Positions 1-12,700 of a stretch of DNA of 64,000 nucleotides are shown in pieces. The notes below the pieces were generated by a model. That model was given only the letters and a program-made list of their open reading frames with translations, made no database searches and was not told where the DNA came from. The position numbers were made by a program, and so were the translations under genes. Origin of the DNA: Paragordius varius (lineage: Eukaryota > Nematomorpha); contig OZ176054.1 in the NCBI GenBank assembly GCA_964247055.1, positions 13,082,001 to 13,146,000 of the forward strand, in the 5' to 3' direction. Every line of letters begins with the position of its first letter. The first letter of the stretch is position 1.

Positions 1-3000
1 AATCATCTTTTTGTGAACGTTCCAACAGGGGAATATTGAGGGCATACTTGGATTTTAGGTTTTTTTCCTCATTTTCTTTGGCTTTTTCAATCTTTTTTTC
101 AGTCTAAACAGGCAAACAAATTAAAATAAAATCCCACAAATATAATAAGATTTAAAAACAGTTTTGATATTATATAATTTTTTTGAATTATTAAATAAAT
201 TCACGGAGGACAAAATTATTTTTATTACCTATTTAGGAACTGTTAATTTACATTTCTATTCCTATATTTTGGCAACTCAAAACGATAAGTTATATGGAAA
301 AAATTCAATGTTTTTCTCAATAAAAAAACACAACACAAATCTGTGTTACTATTTATGTTTTATACTCAATATCATAATATTTGCTTGATTTTACAAGTCC
401 AAAAAATTATTTAAAATTTTTTTTTTGAATTCAACTAATACAAAAAATATTAATCTATTCTAAAATTTATATTAATTATTTTTTTTACCAAAAAACAACC
501 ATTTTTATGAAGGTAAATAAATACTAGAAAATTTAAATAGGACAGTAAAAATTATTATTATACGGACAAATCTTAAAATTTAAAGAAAAAATTTTCTAAA
601 AGACAACCCCATACTTTTAAAATCTTGATTTTTCTAACATAATCATTGTTAAAAATTGAAAAGTTGGAATAGAGATGCATATTAGTACAATTATTCATAT
701 ATTTTACAATTTTAATAATTAAGTTTATTTAGTAAAAATTAAAGGTTTAAAAAGTATGGTTGATTGCCTTTTTGTAAAAAAATATTTATCTTGAAATTTT
801 GACTACATTTTGTCCGTATATAAATTTATACTGTATATACCACTTACACTTCAAATTACCCTTGAACAATTCAAATTCACCCTAAATCAAATTGAGTATT
901 GTTTAAGATTAATTATTATCTATATTTTTATATGTTTAAAATTAAAATCATACAACTGAAAAAATAATAAACTAACCCTATTAAGATTTATTTCATATTA
1001 ATATTGAGTTATATTAGCTACCCGAAAACACAAAATACATTTTTAGGGTAAATTTTTGTAAAAAAAACTAAAAAAACTCTAAGAATATTAACCCAGAAAC
1101 ACATAAAATACATTTGTAGGGTAAATTTTTGTAAAAAAACCTTAAAAAACTTTAAAAAAAACCCTAAGAATATTTCTTAAGCGTTGATTTTGGGTAAAAT
1201 CATCAGACCAAAATTCATCTTGAATATCTTTCAGATGGTCCATGGTGGGGATTAAGGCTAATTTCTTGCTTTGATCAACTATGCCCCTTTCAAGGGCATA
1301 CATGCTATCCAGTTCAAGTTTGTAATGATCTTTTTTATCTGAGGAAAATTTTAAAAATTAGAAATTTAGTTAAATAAAAAAATTATTTTTTTAGTTTAAT
1401 TACTGTAAATTGTCAGAATTTTAGCTTGTTTTAATTTAGAAAATTAATTATAAAAATAAAGTTAAAAATTCTTTCTTTGGTTTAAATTGTTAAAATTTAA
1501 GTTTTTTTAAGTTAAAGGAGATTTTTTTTATAACAAAAATTTAACTTTAAAAATCCTTGGTTTAATTATTGTGAATGTCAGAATTTTAGTTTATTTAAAG
1601 TTAAAAAATAATATTTTTAAATAAAGTTAAAAATTCTTTCTTGGTGAAATTATAGTAAATTGTCAGAGTTTTTAGTTTATTTAAGTAAATTCTAATCGCA
1701 ATATGTCCCTACTTTTCAATTTTAAATGGTCAAAAAAAGATTCAAAAATAAGTAAAAATCTTTAAAAACTAGTAAAAAATTGGAAATTTCGAGGGCATAC
1801 ATGCTATCCAGTTTAAGTTTGTAATGATCTTTTTATCTGAGGGGAGAGAGATTTTAAAAAATTTGATTTTATCATTTAAAAATAAAGTTAAAAATTCTTT
1901 ATTGACTAAATTACTGTGAATTGTCAGGGTTTTTAGTTTATTTTAAAGTTAAATGAGGTTTTTCCATAAAAAATTAACTTTAAAAATCCTTAATTATTGT
2001 AAATTTTCAAAACTTTAGTTTATATAAAGTTAAAAAATTAGATTTTATCATTAGGAAAATAACGTCAAAAATTCTTTCTTAGTTTAATTATTGTGAATTG
2101 TCAGAGTTTTTGGTTTATTTTAAATTAAAAAATTAAATTATTTTAAATCAAAAAAGATTTTGTCAAAAATAACAATTCTTTCTTGGTTTAATTAATTACT
2201 ATGAATTGTCAGAATTTTAGCCTATTTTAAGTTAAAAGAAATTTTTTCTATAAAAAAATTTAACTTTAAAAATCCTTAAATACTGTGAATTGTCAGAATT
2301 AAATTATTTTTAATTTTAAAGATATTTTTTTCAAAAATTCTTTTTTGGTTTAATTAATTACTGTGAATTGTCAGAATTTTAGCGTATTTTAAGTTAAAAG
2401 AAATTTTTTTCCATGAAAAAATTTAAACTTTTAATCCTAATCTGCCCCCTAGTTTTAAATTTAAATGGTCAAAAATTAACTTTAAAAATCCTTAAATACT
2501 GTGAATTGTCAGAATTAAATTATTTTTAATTTTAAAGAGATTTTTTTCAAAAATTCTTTTTTGGTTTAATTAATTACTGTGAATTGTCAGAATTTTAGCG
2601 TATTTTAAGTTAAAAGAGATTTTTTTCCATGAAAAAATTTAAACTTTTAATCCTAATCTGCCCCCTAGTTTTAAATTTAAATGGTCAAAAAAGATTCAAA
2701 TTCAAAAACTAATAAAAAATTGGGAAATTTAAAATCTACAATCCAAATATTAGAAATTATCACTTTTAAATTTTTTAGGTTATTATATGTTTATTCTCGT
2801 TATTCACCAAACTTAATAAAAAAATGTAATTATAAATACTGCTTGAGCACATATATTAAAAATCATACATTTGGAAAAATAATTTAAAAGTTAAATGACC
2901 CATAATATCAAAAAACAACGTTTCCTTTAAAATTTTTAATGATAATTATCCTAGAGATAACTCATAGATTAAAAATACATAATCAATTATTTAACAATTT

Positions 3001-4641
3001 TAAGTAAATTAAACGTTCAAATAATATAAAACCAAAAAATAGCCACAAAAATAAAAATTATAAAAAATATTTTTCCTAAAATTCCAATAAAAACTAACCT
3101 TCGGCGACAATCTGTTCATTTTCTTTAGCGTCCCACCGACGTTCCTGTCTTCGGGCCCCCGAAATTATAATGTAATCTAAATTCTGACATAATAATCATT
3201 GCATAGTATAAAATGATTATAGATGGCATATAATGGTTGCTTATTTCTAGTAGGGGGCAATAAAACAGTAGTGTATGGAAAAAATGAAAAGAAATAATTG
3301 TTTATTCAACATTTTCTTGTTTTTTCCATACACTACTGTGGTGTAAGGAAATTGCCCCCTACTAGAAATAAGCAACCATTAAAATGCATAATCTAGTTTT
3401 TAATTAAATGGCTGACTTAAAAATAATATTTTGGTTGACAAAAATTTTAAAACAAATCAAATCATATATGAGTGATGCAAATTAAAGCATGCAAAACAAA
3501 ATAGCCATTAGATTATTTATAACTAAACGTTGTAAAAACAAATCAAAAATTTTTTATTGTTTCCAATTAACATATCACATCCATCAAGGTACTTTAAAAG
3601 ATTTTTTAACTAAAATTAATTATACAAAGTATATTTTAACATTTATAAATTTAAGCAACCAATCCAATCATTTAACGGAATTGAAACCATAATTTATTTT
3701 GGGTAAGAATTCCCTTGAATAAAACCGTTTTTTCCTAAATTTATAGTAAAACTAAACCCCGACATATTTGATAAAAAATTTTATATCCTAAAGATTTTTT
3801 GAAATTATTTACGAAAAATGAAATGATTATAAAAAAAACTTGTGGATCATTCTTCATTTCAATGCGATTGGGACAAAGATGGCATTTAAAACGGAATCGA
3901 AAGATGGTTGTTGTGTAATACATCCCAATTTTCTTTTTTTCAGAATTGTACCTATTTGAAAAATTAATTTTTTTAATAAAAACCTAATTTAAAGCAATTT
4001 TATAATATCTATAATATTTAACTTAGACCTATCATATTTTAAATTATATAATATGCAGTTGAATTAAAACTTATTTTGAATATAAAAATATAAACAACTT
4101 ATCGATTTTAATTCCTAAATAATGAATATAGAGAATTAAATTGGTAGCACATTCATTTACAATTTCCTAATCGTAATCACAACTAAAACAGATAATAAAG
4201 AAATATGAGTTCAAAAAAAAAATTTATTTGGGAAAAATTAACATTTTTATGTATTGTCTATAAATTAATCTTTCTTATAACTCAAAATGTCTAATAACAA
4301 TTTTAAACTATTTTAATGTCAAATATATAACTTTAAACAAATTTTTAAAACATAACAGATAAGTATAATACCTGACACCCATTCCAATATGATTCCCACA
4401 TCCATTGCACCAAATGTTATAAGGCATCTCAAACCTTATAATTGTAGTTCCTTCCCCAATTTTTCGCATCCTTTCTCGTAAAGGATGACTTTTATGATAA
4501 CCATTTATGCTTCCATGTTTCTCAGGATCAAAGTCTGGAGGAATCCATTTATTTTGAGCTTTACGTTCAGCCTAAACCATACAAATGATATTAGAATAAG
4601 TTTTGTTAAATAAAAGTGAAAAGAGTTTTAAAACTTACCAT
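1..4641 (-). CDS. YJU2B: YJU2B/CCDC130-type splicing factor, 3' end beyond window
   Basis: Member of the CWC16 (YJU2/CCDC130) family, nuclear proteins linked to the spliceosome. Exons on the minus strand: 4639-4641 (the ATG alone), 4372-4571, 3840-3951, 3099-3183, 1163-1338 and 103-1 (cut by the window edge). Phases agree at every junction. The protein opens MAERKAQNKWIPPDFDPEKH, continues with RFEMPYNIWCNGCGNHIGMG and then FKCHLCPNRIEM, giving the two CxxC pairs of the family zinc site, followed by DYIIISGARRQERRWD. The 1163-1338 exon matches the helical region after that motif. The first intron (67 nt) directly follows the start codon. The 656-nt intron 3184-3839 holds a hairpin, and the 1.8-kb intron 1339-3098 holds a tandem array with a copy of the next exon's edge. 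The C-terminal tail is outside the window. I chose YJU2B over YJU2 from the start and the SGARRQERRWD block. Confidence 0.93.
541..835. mobile_element. Family B MITE, copy 1
   Basis: Begins ACAGTAAAAATT and ends TATACTGTA. Arms share GGACAAA and AAAAGACAACC with other copies. In a YJU2B intron, directly abutting element A copy 1. Confidence 0.8.
836..1060. mobile_element. Family A MITE, copy 1, one end missing
   Basis: TATACCACTTACACTTC start, two minisatellite units, then the core ending AAAACACAAAATACATTTTTAG. The other terminal repeat is absent. A short second copy of the AACACATAAAATACATTT motif follows at about 1090-1140. Confidence 0.7.
1339..2700. repeat. Tandem repeat array in a YJU2B intron
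   Basis: Degenerate repeats built round GTGAATTGTCAGAATTTTAG, spaced very roughly 100-200 bp. The last two units (about 2268-2481 and 2482-2690) are near-identical with a period of about 213 bp, showing recent duplication. The array includes the exon-edge copy at 1792-1845. Confidence 0.75.
1792..1845 (-). pseudogene. Duplicated exon edge (pseudo-exon) of YJU2B
   Basis: About 50 bp nearly identical to 1285-1341, the 5' part of the next YJU2B exon with its acceptor. It keeps CCTCAG and codons for KLDSMYALE, but a T-run is one base shorter, so it would be out of frame. It lies upstream of the true exon in transcription order. Confidence 0.8.
3231..3381. mobile_element. Family D hairpin, copy 1
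   Basis: Perfect outer arms (TAATGGTTGC, CTAGTAGGGGGCAAT) enclose inner arms ACAGTAGTGTATGG / CCATACACTACTGT. The whole 150 bp folds into one hairpin. Lies in a YJU2B intron. Confidence 0.75.
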
Positions 4642-4876
4642 AGAATGGTGTCGAAATGGAAATAATTCTTATATATTGGTTAATGAATGCGTGGTAAAAT
4701 TTTCTTACGATGCGTATGATCCCATTTACTGATATTGAATCGGTCAAAAGTTATAATGAATTTCAAATCTACTAACATTAATCCCCCAAACTTTTCCAAC
4801 TTTATTGGTGCATCTTTGCCTAGTCTTATGAATAATTTAGGAGGTTTTTTTGCATTTTTGATTAGTAGGTTTTAAT
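4642..4876. promoter_or_regulatory. Short divergent intergenic region, YJU2B / intersectin
   Basis: These 235 bp separate the two start codons, which point away from each other, so the region must hold both 5' UTRs and the promoters or one shared bidirectional promoter. It contains no member of the repeat families that fill nearby introns. No TATA box or initiator can be told apart from the AT-rich background. Confidence 0.5.
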
Positions 4877-6672
4877 ATGGCTCCAAACGAAAGCGATAAA
4901 AAAAAATGGGAAAATTATTTTAATCAACTTGCCCCTGTGAATGGCTATGTTACTGGTGCATCGGCTAGAAACTTTTTTCTTAAATCAGGACTTTCCACCC
5001 CAGTTTTAGCTAATATATGGTTTAATTTTATATATTATGTGTTTTTAGGGACATGGCCGATTTAGATAAAGATGGCAAGTTAAATCAAAATGAGTTTTTT
5101 ATTGCCATGCACCTGATAAATCAAAACCTTAAATCATCCATATCCAATCCTCAACTCTTATCTATATCCACATCAAACATTACAAAGTTTAATTACTTTT
5201 TTTTATAACAATCTTAGTTTTAACAAAATTTCAGAACATACCCCTGGAGGGACAAACATTAGTTTACAGACGACTAATAATGACTCAAAATGGGCCATTC
5301 CATCCGCTTTAAGACAAAAATTTGAGTTAGAATTCAAAGGACATGATTTGCATAATTCGGGTTTCTTAACTGGCCCGCAAGCTAGAAATATTTTACTTCA
5401 AAGTCAATTACCTCAAAATATTTTGGCACAAATTTGGTATAGTTTACAAATTTCTTGTTAATTTTATCATTAATTGAAAATATGTAATTATTGAAAGTTT
5501 AAATAGTTTTGGTTTATTTGACAACACGACTCCATCTAAAGAGTTAAGAATTTTTATAAACGAACCCATATATATATATATATATATATATCCTTTTTAT
5601 ATTTTTAACAATTATAATTTTATTTTAATGGATTTTGTTGAGATTTCATTGTTTGCAATGTTTAAAATCTTGAATACTTAGAAAATCTTAAAATGAAAAA
5701 AAGTTTAAGTTTTATATATACCATTTGCACTTCAAGAGTGTTCTTGAACACTTCAAGTTGGTCCTTGAACATTTCAAGTTGGTCCTTGAACAGTTCAAGT
5801 TGGTCCTAGAACACTTCAAGTTGGTCCTTGAACAATTCAAGTTGGTCCTTGAACATTTCAAGTTGGTTCTTGAACATTTCAAGTTGGTCCTTGAACAGTT
5901 CAAGTTGGTCCTAGAACACTTCAAGTTGGTCCTTGAACAGTTCAAGTTGGTCCTAGAACACTTTAAGTTGGTCCTTAAAATTTATAAAGTTTGAAATAAC
6001 CATAATTTTTTATATTATTTATTAACCCAATTTTCTTTATTTATTAAATATTTAATCATTTAAAAATAATTTTTTTTATTGAAAAACCACTTTTTTGTTT
6101 CAAACTACTTTTTTTCAATTGAACAAAATTATTAACCTTTTAAATGCTTTTAATGAAAAATTTTAATTAATAACCCAGAAAATTTATATATTTTTTATTT
6201 CGTATTAAAATCTTATAAATATCCAAAATTATTTTAAGAAATTAATAAAGTTATACGGTTTTTCAAAGATTAAAAGTTGATATTGATATAAAATTTATGT
6301 TAAATAATAGAAAATAGGTTAAAAACAATAAAATAGATTAATTATTTACGATTTTATTGATAAAAGTTAAAAACAAAACAAAAAAGTCAAAGGACCAACT
6401 TGAACTGTTCAAAGACCAACTTGAATTGTTCAAGGACCAACTTGAAGTGTTCAAGGACCAACTAGAAATGTTCAAGGACACAGTGCAAATGGTATATTAA
6501 CAATCATTTATTTTGATGCCCCTAATTTTCGATATAATCTTGGAGATTACCGTTATAAATTTTTAATCAAGGGATTTAATTTAAAATACTTTATGTTCCC
6601 TAACCGTTTATCAGTTATAAAACTAGAAATTAACAATTTAAAAATATGTATCCTACTTATTTATTAAGCCAA

Positions 6673-6721
<49 letters not shown>

Positions 6722-9700
6722 AGATGTATTGATTATTTTATTTTTAACATATTTTTTTAGAGATATTTTTTTTATATTTATTAGTATGGTAAAGCCTCTA
6801 TTTACGGGTCAATTTAAATATCATTTTTTCATTACGTTTAATATAATAGGTTTTAAGGGGTATATTTATTTTTTATAGCCTCTTTAAATCATTTGTGAGT
6901 TGGCTTTTTCAATTTTTTATTAAATCCGCCTTCCACCATTAACAGTTTAAATTAACCCTTTGCCCTTGAACAAATCAAATCATCCTCAAACAATTCAAAT
7001 TCACCCTAAAATAAATTATGCGTGTTTTAAGATAAATAAATGCATATATATATGTTATATTTTAAAAAATATTCGTTTAAAATTCGTATATACTGAAATA
7101 ATAAATTATGCCATAAGAATATATTTCTTATTAATTGTTGAGTTATATTAACCCGAAAACACATAATTTATTTTTAGGGTGAATTTTGAACGGTTATATA
7201 TATATATATATGCCTCATTTAAAAACTAATATTTATCTTAATAATTTTTACTTGCTTGCTTGTTCATTGCCCGCTTTCTTCATATTTATTTTCCTAGAAA
7301 ATATTTGTTTAAGAAATGTAATTTAACTAAGATTCCGTTAAATTTTGACATTCTTTTGAAATCTCTCACGGGCGCGGGTGAAATATTTCATTGGGAGTTA
7401 TTTTTATAAAACGACATCTATTTTATACATTTTTTCTTTTGAAGGGCCCTTTCTGACATTGACGCGGATGGGAAATTAACGTGTGAAGAATTCATCCTAG
7501 CAAGCTATTTAACACATCAACTAAAGTCTGGTCTACTCAGCGTTTTACCTCAAAGCCTTCCGAATGAGCTAATACCCCCCTCTTTTAAAAATAAAATGCC
7601 ACCACCATCTTTTTCTATGTCAGAAAACAAAAACTCTTTAGTAACAGTTTTATCCCCTACAAAAATGTCAAATTCTGAGCTTGGTCCCGATGAATTATCT
7701 AATAATACAGCTTTTAAACCAGGTTAATATATCATTTATGTTTTTTAGATTTATAAAAAATTTCAATTATAAATATCAATTTTTTAACATTTTTTGTATT
7801 CTCTATAAGTGGAAGGGGGAGGGACATGGAATATTAACTTAATTTACAGTAAAAATTGGAATTATACGGACAAAGTATAAAAATATAAAGACAAATACTT
7901 ATTTTTTAAAAAAACCATACTTTTTTAATTTCTATAACATACAACTCATTGTTTCAAATTGCCATTTATAAAATTGATATTTATATTGATGATACGATCA
8001 ATTCTATATATATAACGATTGTAAAATAGCTTATGTTGATAAAATTAAGGTTTGAAAAGGTATGATTGTCTTTTGAAAAAAATATTTGTCTTTATATTTT
8101 TACGTTTTGTCCGTATAATTTCAGTTTTTACTGTATTTTGCATTCACATATATGTAATTACAGGGTTTTTACTATTACATTAGTGACTGACCACCTAATC
8201 TCAAATAACAGATATTAGTTTCTCAAATTATAACTTTTTAAATACATCTATTATAATCAAAAAATATTGGAAAATTAAAGGTTTTTACCGTCTTTGAAAA
8301 ATTTTGTATTGCAATTTTGTATATTATAATATTTTTTTTGTAAAAAACCAATTTTTCTTACTTTTTACTTTTTTTGGTGTGCGTATAGTTTCCTTTGAAG
8401 ATAAAAGGCGCGAAAATTTTGACCGCGGTGCCGCCATTTTGGAACAAAAGCGCGCCGCTCTTCTAAAAGCAGAAGCTGACGAGCGGGCTAATCGAGAACG
8501 GAAGGAATTTGCCCAACAAGAACAAAAACGCTTACAGAGGTGGTATAATTTTTTAGAAAATCAGAAAATTTTTTGGTGGAAAGGCGCCATCTCCTTATAA
8601 GTTATAAATCAGGAAGGATTATTATCCAAATTTTTTTTTATTGTTAAATATTTTTAATCAAATTTTTGAATATGAAAATTTTCTCTAATTGTTAAAAATT
8701 AGATTTTTAAAATTACTATAACAATGAAAAAACTATGTCAGATTCATATTAATAAGTTGAGTTAGTTATAAAAACTCATAAGAATTTCAAATGTTTGAGG
8801 GTGGTTCTTTATGAATTTTTGGTTTAAAAGGTATATTTGCCCTATATAATATACCATATTTTTGTGTGGGTTATTTAATACAGAAATTTTTTTATTCGCT
8901 TTCAAAAAATTTAAAAATATAAATCCTTTTTAAATATATCACTTGGTAATATAAAATATTATTAGATTAACATTTCTGAATATACCATTTACATTTCAAA
9001 TCGACATTAAAATAAATTATGCGTTTTCGGGCAGCTAATATAACTCATCATTAATATGAAATATATATCTTTATAGCGCATAGTTTATTATTTTTTCAGT
9101 ATTATTTTAATTAAAAAACAAAATTTTATTCTTAAAAATATTAAAAATATATGTAATTTTTAATCTTAAAAATACATTAATTTATTTAAGGGGGAATTTG
9201 AATTGTTGGAGGGTGAATTTGAATTGTTTAAGGGTGATGTATTTTAATTGTAAATGGTATATTAATCGAAAACTAACATATTTAGGGCAAATTCTCTATT
9301 ATTTCATAAAAATTAGAATTTAACTTGAGATATGCCTTGTTTTAAAAATATATTTTTAATATGCAATTTTATATATTTATTCCATATTATTTTATTACGA
9401 TTAATTATTTTTATTAATTTTTTTAATTGCTATAAAATTAGATTAGAACAAGAAAAGATGAAAGAAATTGAACGTCAAGAAGCGACTGAACGACAAAAGG
9501 AATCACAAATTAAACTTGATATGGAAAAAATTAAGGCAATGCAAATTAAGGAGGTTTTATTATAAAAATTAAGTTTTTAATTTAATTTTATAAAAATTTA
9601 TAAAAAAAAAATTTATAACAATATTTATTTATTTATTTATCAAGTCGGTTTTTACAATCTATAAATGTTTGATCCAAATTTTATGCATTTTAGGGTTAGG

Positions 9701-12700
9701 ATCTAAGAAAGAGGGTTTTTTCAAATAAATTTATTATTATGCATTATCATTTTAGTTAAAATAGTGTTTTTACCGTTTTTTGCATAGTTGTAGCGCAATT
9801 TTATATCTTAAACAAAAATATTTAAATATTTTATAGCATTTTTTATAATAATTTTAAGATCCCTTGATTTTAGTAAAAAATGACTTTTTAATGGCAAATT
9901 TTTACTTTTTAGCTAATATATATGTATATATATATATATATGTACAGTAAAAATTCAAATTAAACGGACAAAATGTAAAAATATAGGGACAAAACTTTTT
10001 TTTCAAAAGACAACCATACTTTTGTAAACCTTAATTTTTCCCATATATAAGCTATTTAATTACAATTGTAGAATATGTAATTGATTTTTTGCCATTTAAA
10101 ACAATGTGTTATATTGAAATTAATTAAGATTTAAAAAGTATGGGGTTGTCTTTTAGAAAAAAATATTTGTCTTTATATTTTTACGTTTTATCCGTATAAT
10201 TTTAATTATTACTGAATTGAAAAAATGTAAAAGGATATTCCGTAAATAGTAAAAGAATTTTTATGTTACAATTCAATTTAAAAATAAAAGATACCATTTT
10301 AAAGACTTTAAAAGCCCATAAAGATAAGGTGTTGTAAGATTTAGAAATTTCAATTTACTTTTTCAAAAATTTTAGAAAAAAATTATAATCAATCCTAAAT
10401 TATAATAGCTAAATAAGTTTTTTTTGCAAAAACTATGTTTAAGATCTCTAAATTTCAATAAAAATTAATTTATAATTTGAAATTTTAATTTTACTCTATA
10501 ATTAGATAATATATATTTAGGCATCCCGTATAGAACTAGAAAAAAAAGCCAAGGAGGATATGATTGAAAAACGTATCTCAGAATTAAAGTATTTGGAAAA
10601 ACAGCAAACTATGAATTATTCCCTACTTGTGACGCGCGAAAAGGATTTAGATTGCGATTTGCAAAATATGGTAAATTTTTTTATCGTTTTTTAGATTTTT
10701 TTAAATGAAATTTACCCTTTTTTTGTTTAAAAACCAACTATTTTAACCTTTTTTTTAAAAAAAAAGAATTATTAATTCAATTTTCTTTTCTGCATATGTA
10801 ATCTCTAGATATGTCAAAAAGTTATTAAGCCAATTTTTATCAAATTATACAGTAATAGTGAAATTATACGGACAAAACGTAAAAATATATGGATAAATTT
10901 TTTTTCTAAAAGACAACCCCATACTTTTTAAATCTTAATTTTTTATGATTATGAATTATTATTCTAAATTTGTAAGCATGAAATTGTGTGTCTATTGGTG
11001 ACACAATTAATTTTATATTTTCCAGGCGTAATTAATTATTTTATATAAGAAAAACTATGGGTTAAAAAAATATGTTTATTTTTAATTAAAAAATATTTTT
11101 GTCCTTATATTTTTACGTTTTTTCCTTATAAATGATAATTAGTGATTTGTTATTTTTTTAAGGTTTCTTTGTGTTTTCTCATGTTTTTACAAAAAAGTTA
11201 GATACTGGGTATTTCAGAAAAAATTTTACTACACAAAAAAGAGTTTTGTTTAAAAAACGCGGGAATTTTTAGAAAATCATATAATCTATAATGATTTTAT
11301 ACAAAAAGTCAGATGTTTTATTGGGTATATTTAAAAAAATTTACGCAAAAAAAGTTAATTATTTTTTAAAAACGCTGGAGTTCTCAGTAAATTATATAAT
11401 CTATAATGATCGATTTTGATTTCGATTTTAAAATATAAATATAAAAACTAAAAAACTTTTTTTTGCTATTTTGTCTGATAGAACGAAAAAATTTTGAATA
11501 TGCAATTAACATTGCAAGAAACGCAAACACTAGCTGGCAAATATCGTGACACGAATCGAGAACAAGTCAACGCTATGGGAGCTATTGAACTACGGATAGC
11601 TAAGCAGACTCATGAAATTCAAGTTTTTACTCGATATTTTGATATTTACAATTCAAAACCCTTGAACAATTCAAATTCACCCTTGAACAATTCAAATTCA
11701 CCCTTGAACAATTCAATTTCACCCTTAAACAATTCAAATTCACCCTTGAACAATTCAAATTCACCCACCCTTGAACAATTCAAATTCACCCACCCTTGAA
11801 CAATTCAAATTCACCCTTGAACAATTCAAATTCACCCACCCTTGAACAATTCAAATTCACCCTCAAATAAAATATATGTTTTTTAAGATTAAAAATTACC
11901 AATATTGTTATATATATATATGTAAAAAATAAAAATTTTGTTTTAAATTAAACTAATACTGAAAAAATAATAAACTTTAATAATGAGTTATATTAGTTCG
12001 AAAATACATAATTATTTTTGGGGTGAATTTGAATTGCTCAAGGGTGAATTTGAACTGTAAATGGTATATATCGTGGGATATTTAAAGGAATTTAAGGGTT
12101 ATTTTCTAAAATTTTAAGTTTAGAAATGAATGTGTTTGTGATATAATTAGAGGTATTTTTAGAAATCCGGTTATTTTACAAAAAAAGTATCATTTTAAAC
12201 CGTTTTTTAAACTTTTTACTGGTTTTAGAGTTTATTTTTTATTTTTTTTTCCAATGATAGTGTTTGTTTAGTTTCTTTTTTTAGAAAAAGAGATATTAGA
12301 TTTAATTATTTGATGATTTGCTAATTTTTATTTTATGATTCAACTAGGATTTAGATTCGAAATATGCCGCTTTACTCAACGAAAAAATGCGCCTTAAAGA
12401 TGTATTGGCATCATATGGTTTTGGTAATTATATTTTTATACACTTACTTTTAAAATTGATATTATACGGACAAAACGTAAAAATATAAAGACAAATATTT
12501 TTTTCTAAAAGATAATTGTAAAATATAAAATTGATTGTGTTAGTATTATATATCTCTATTTCACACTTTGCCAATCAAAACAATAAGATATATTTACAAA
12601 AATAAAGATTAAAAAGTATGGCTGTCTTTAGAAAAAAATATTTGTCTTTATATTTTTACGTTTTATCCGTATAATTACATTTTTATTTTTACTTTTTTTA

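Noticed and set aside
5712-5994. Overlapping open frames on both strands with heptad repeats
   Set aside because: They translate the 21-bp minisatellite arm of a MITE. The period is a multiple of three, which keeps all frames open.
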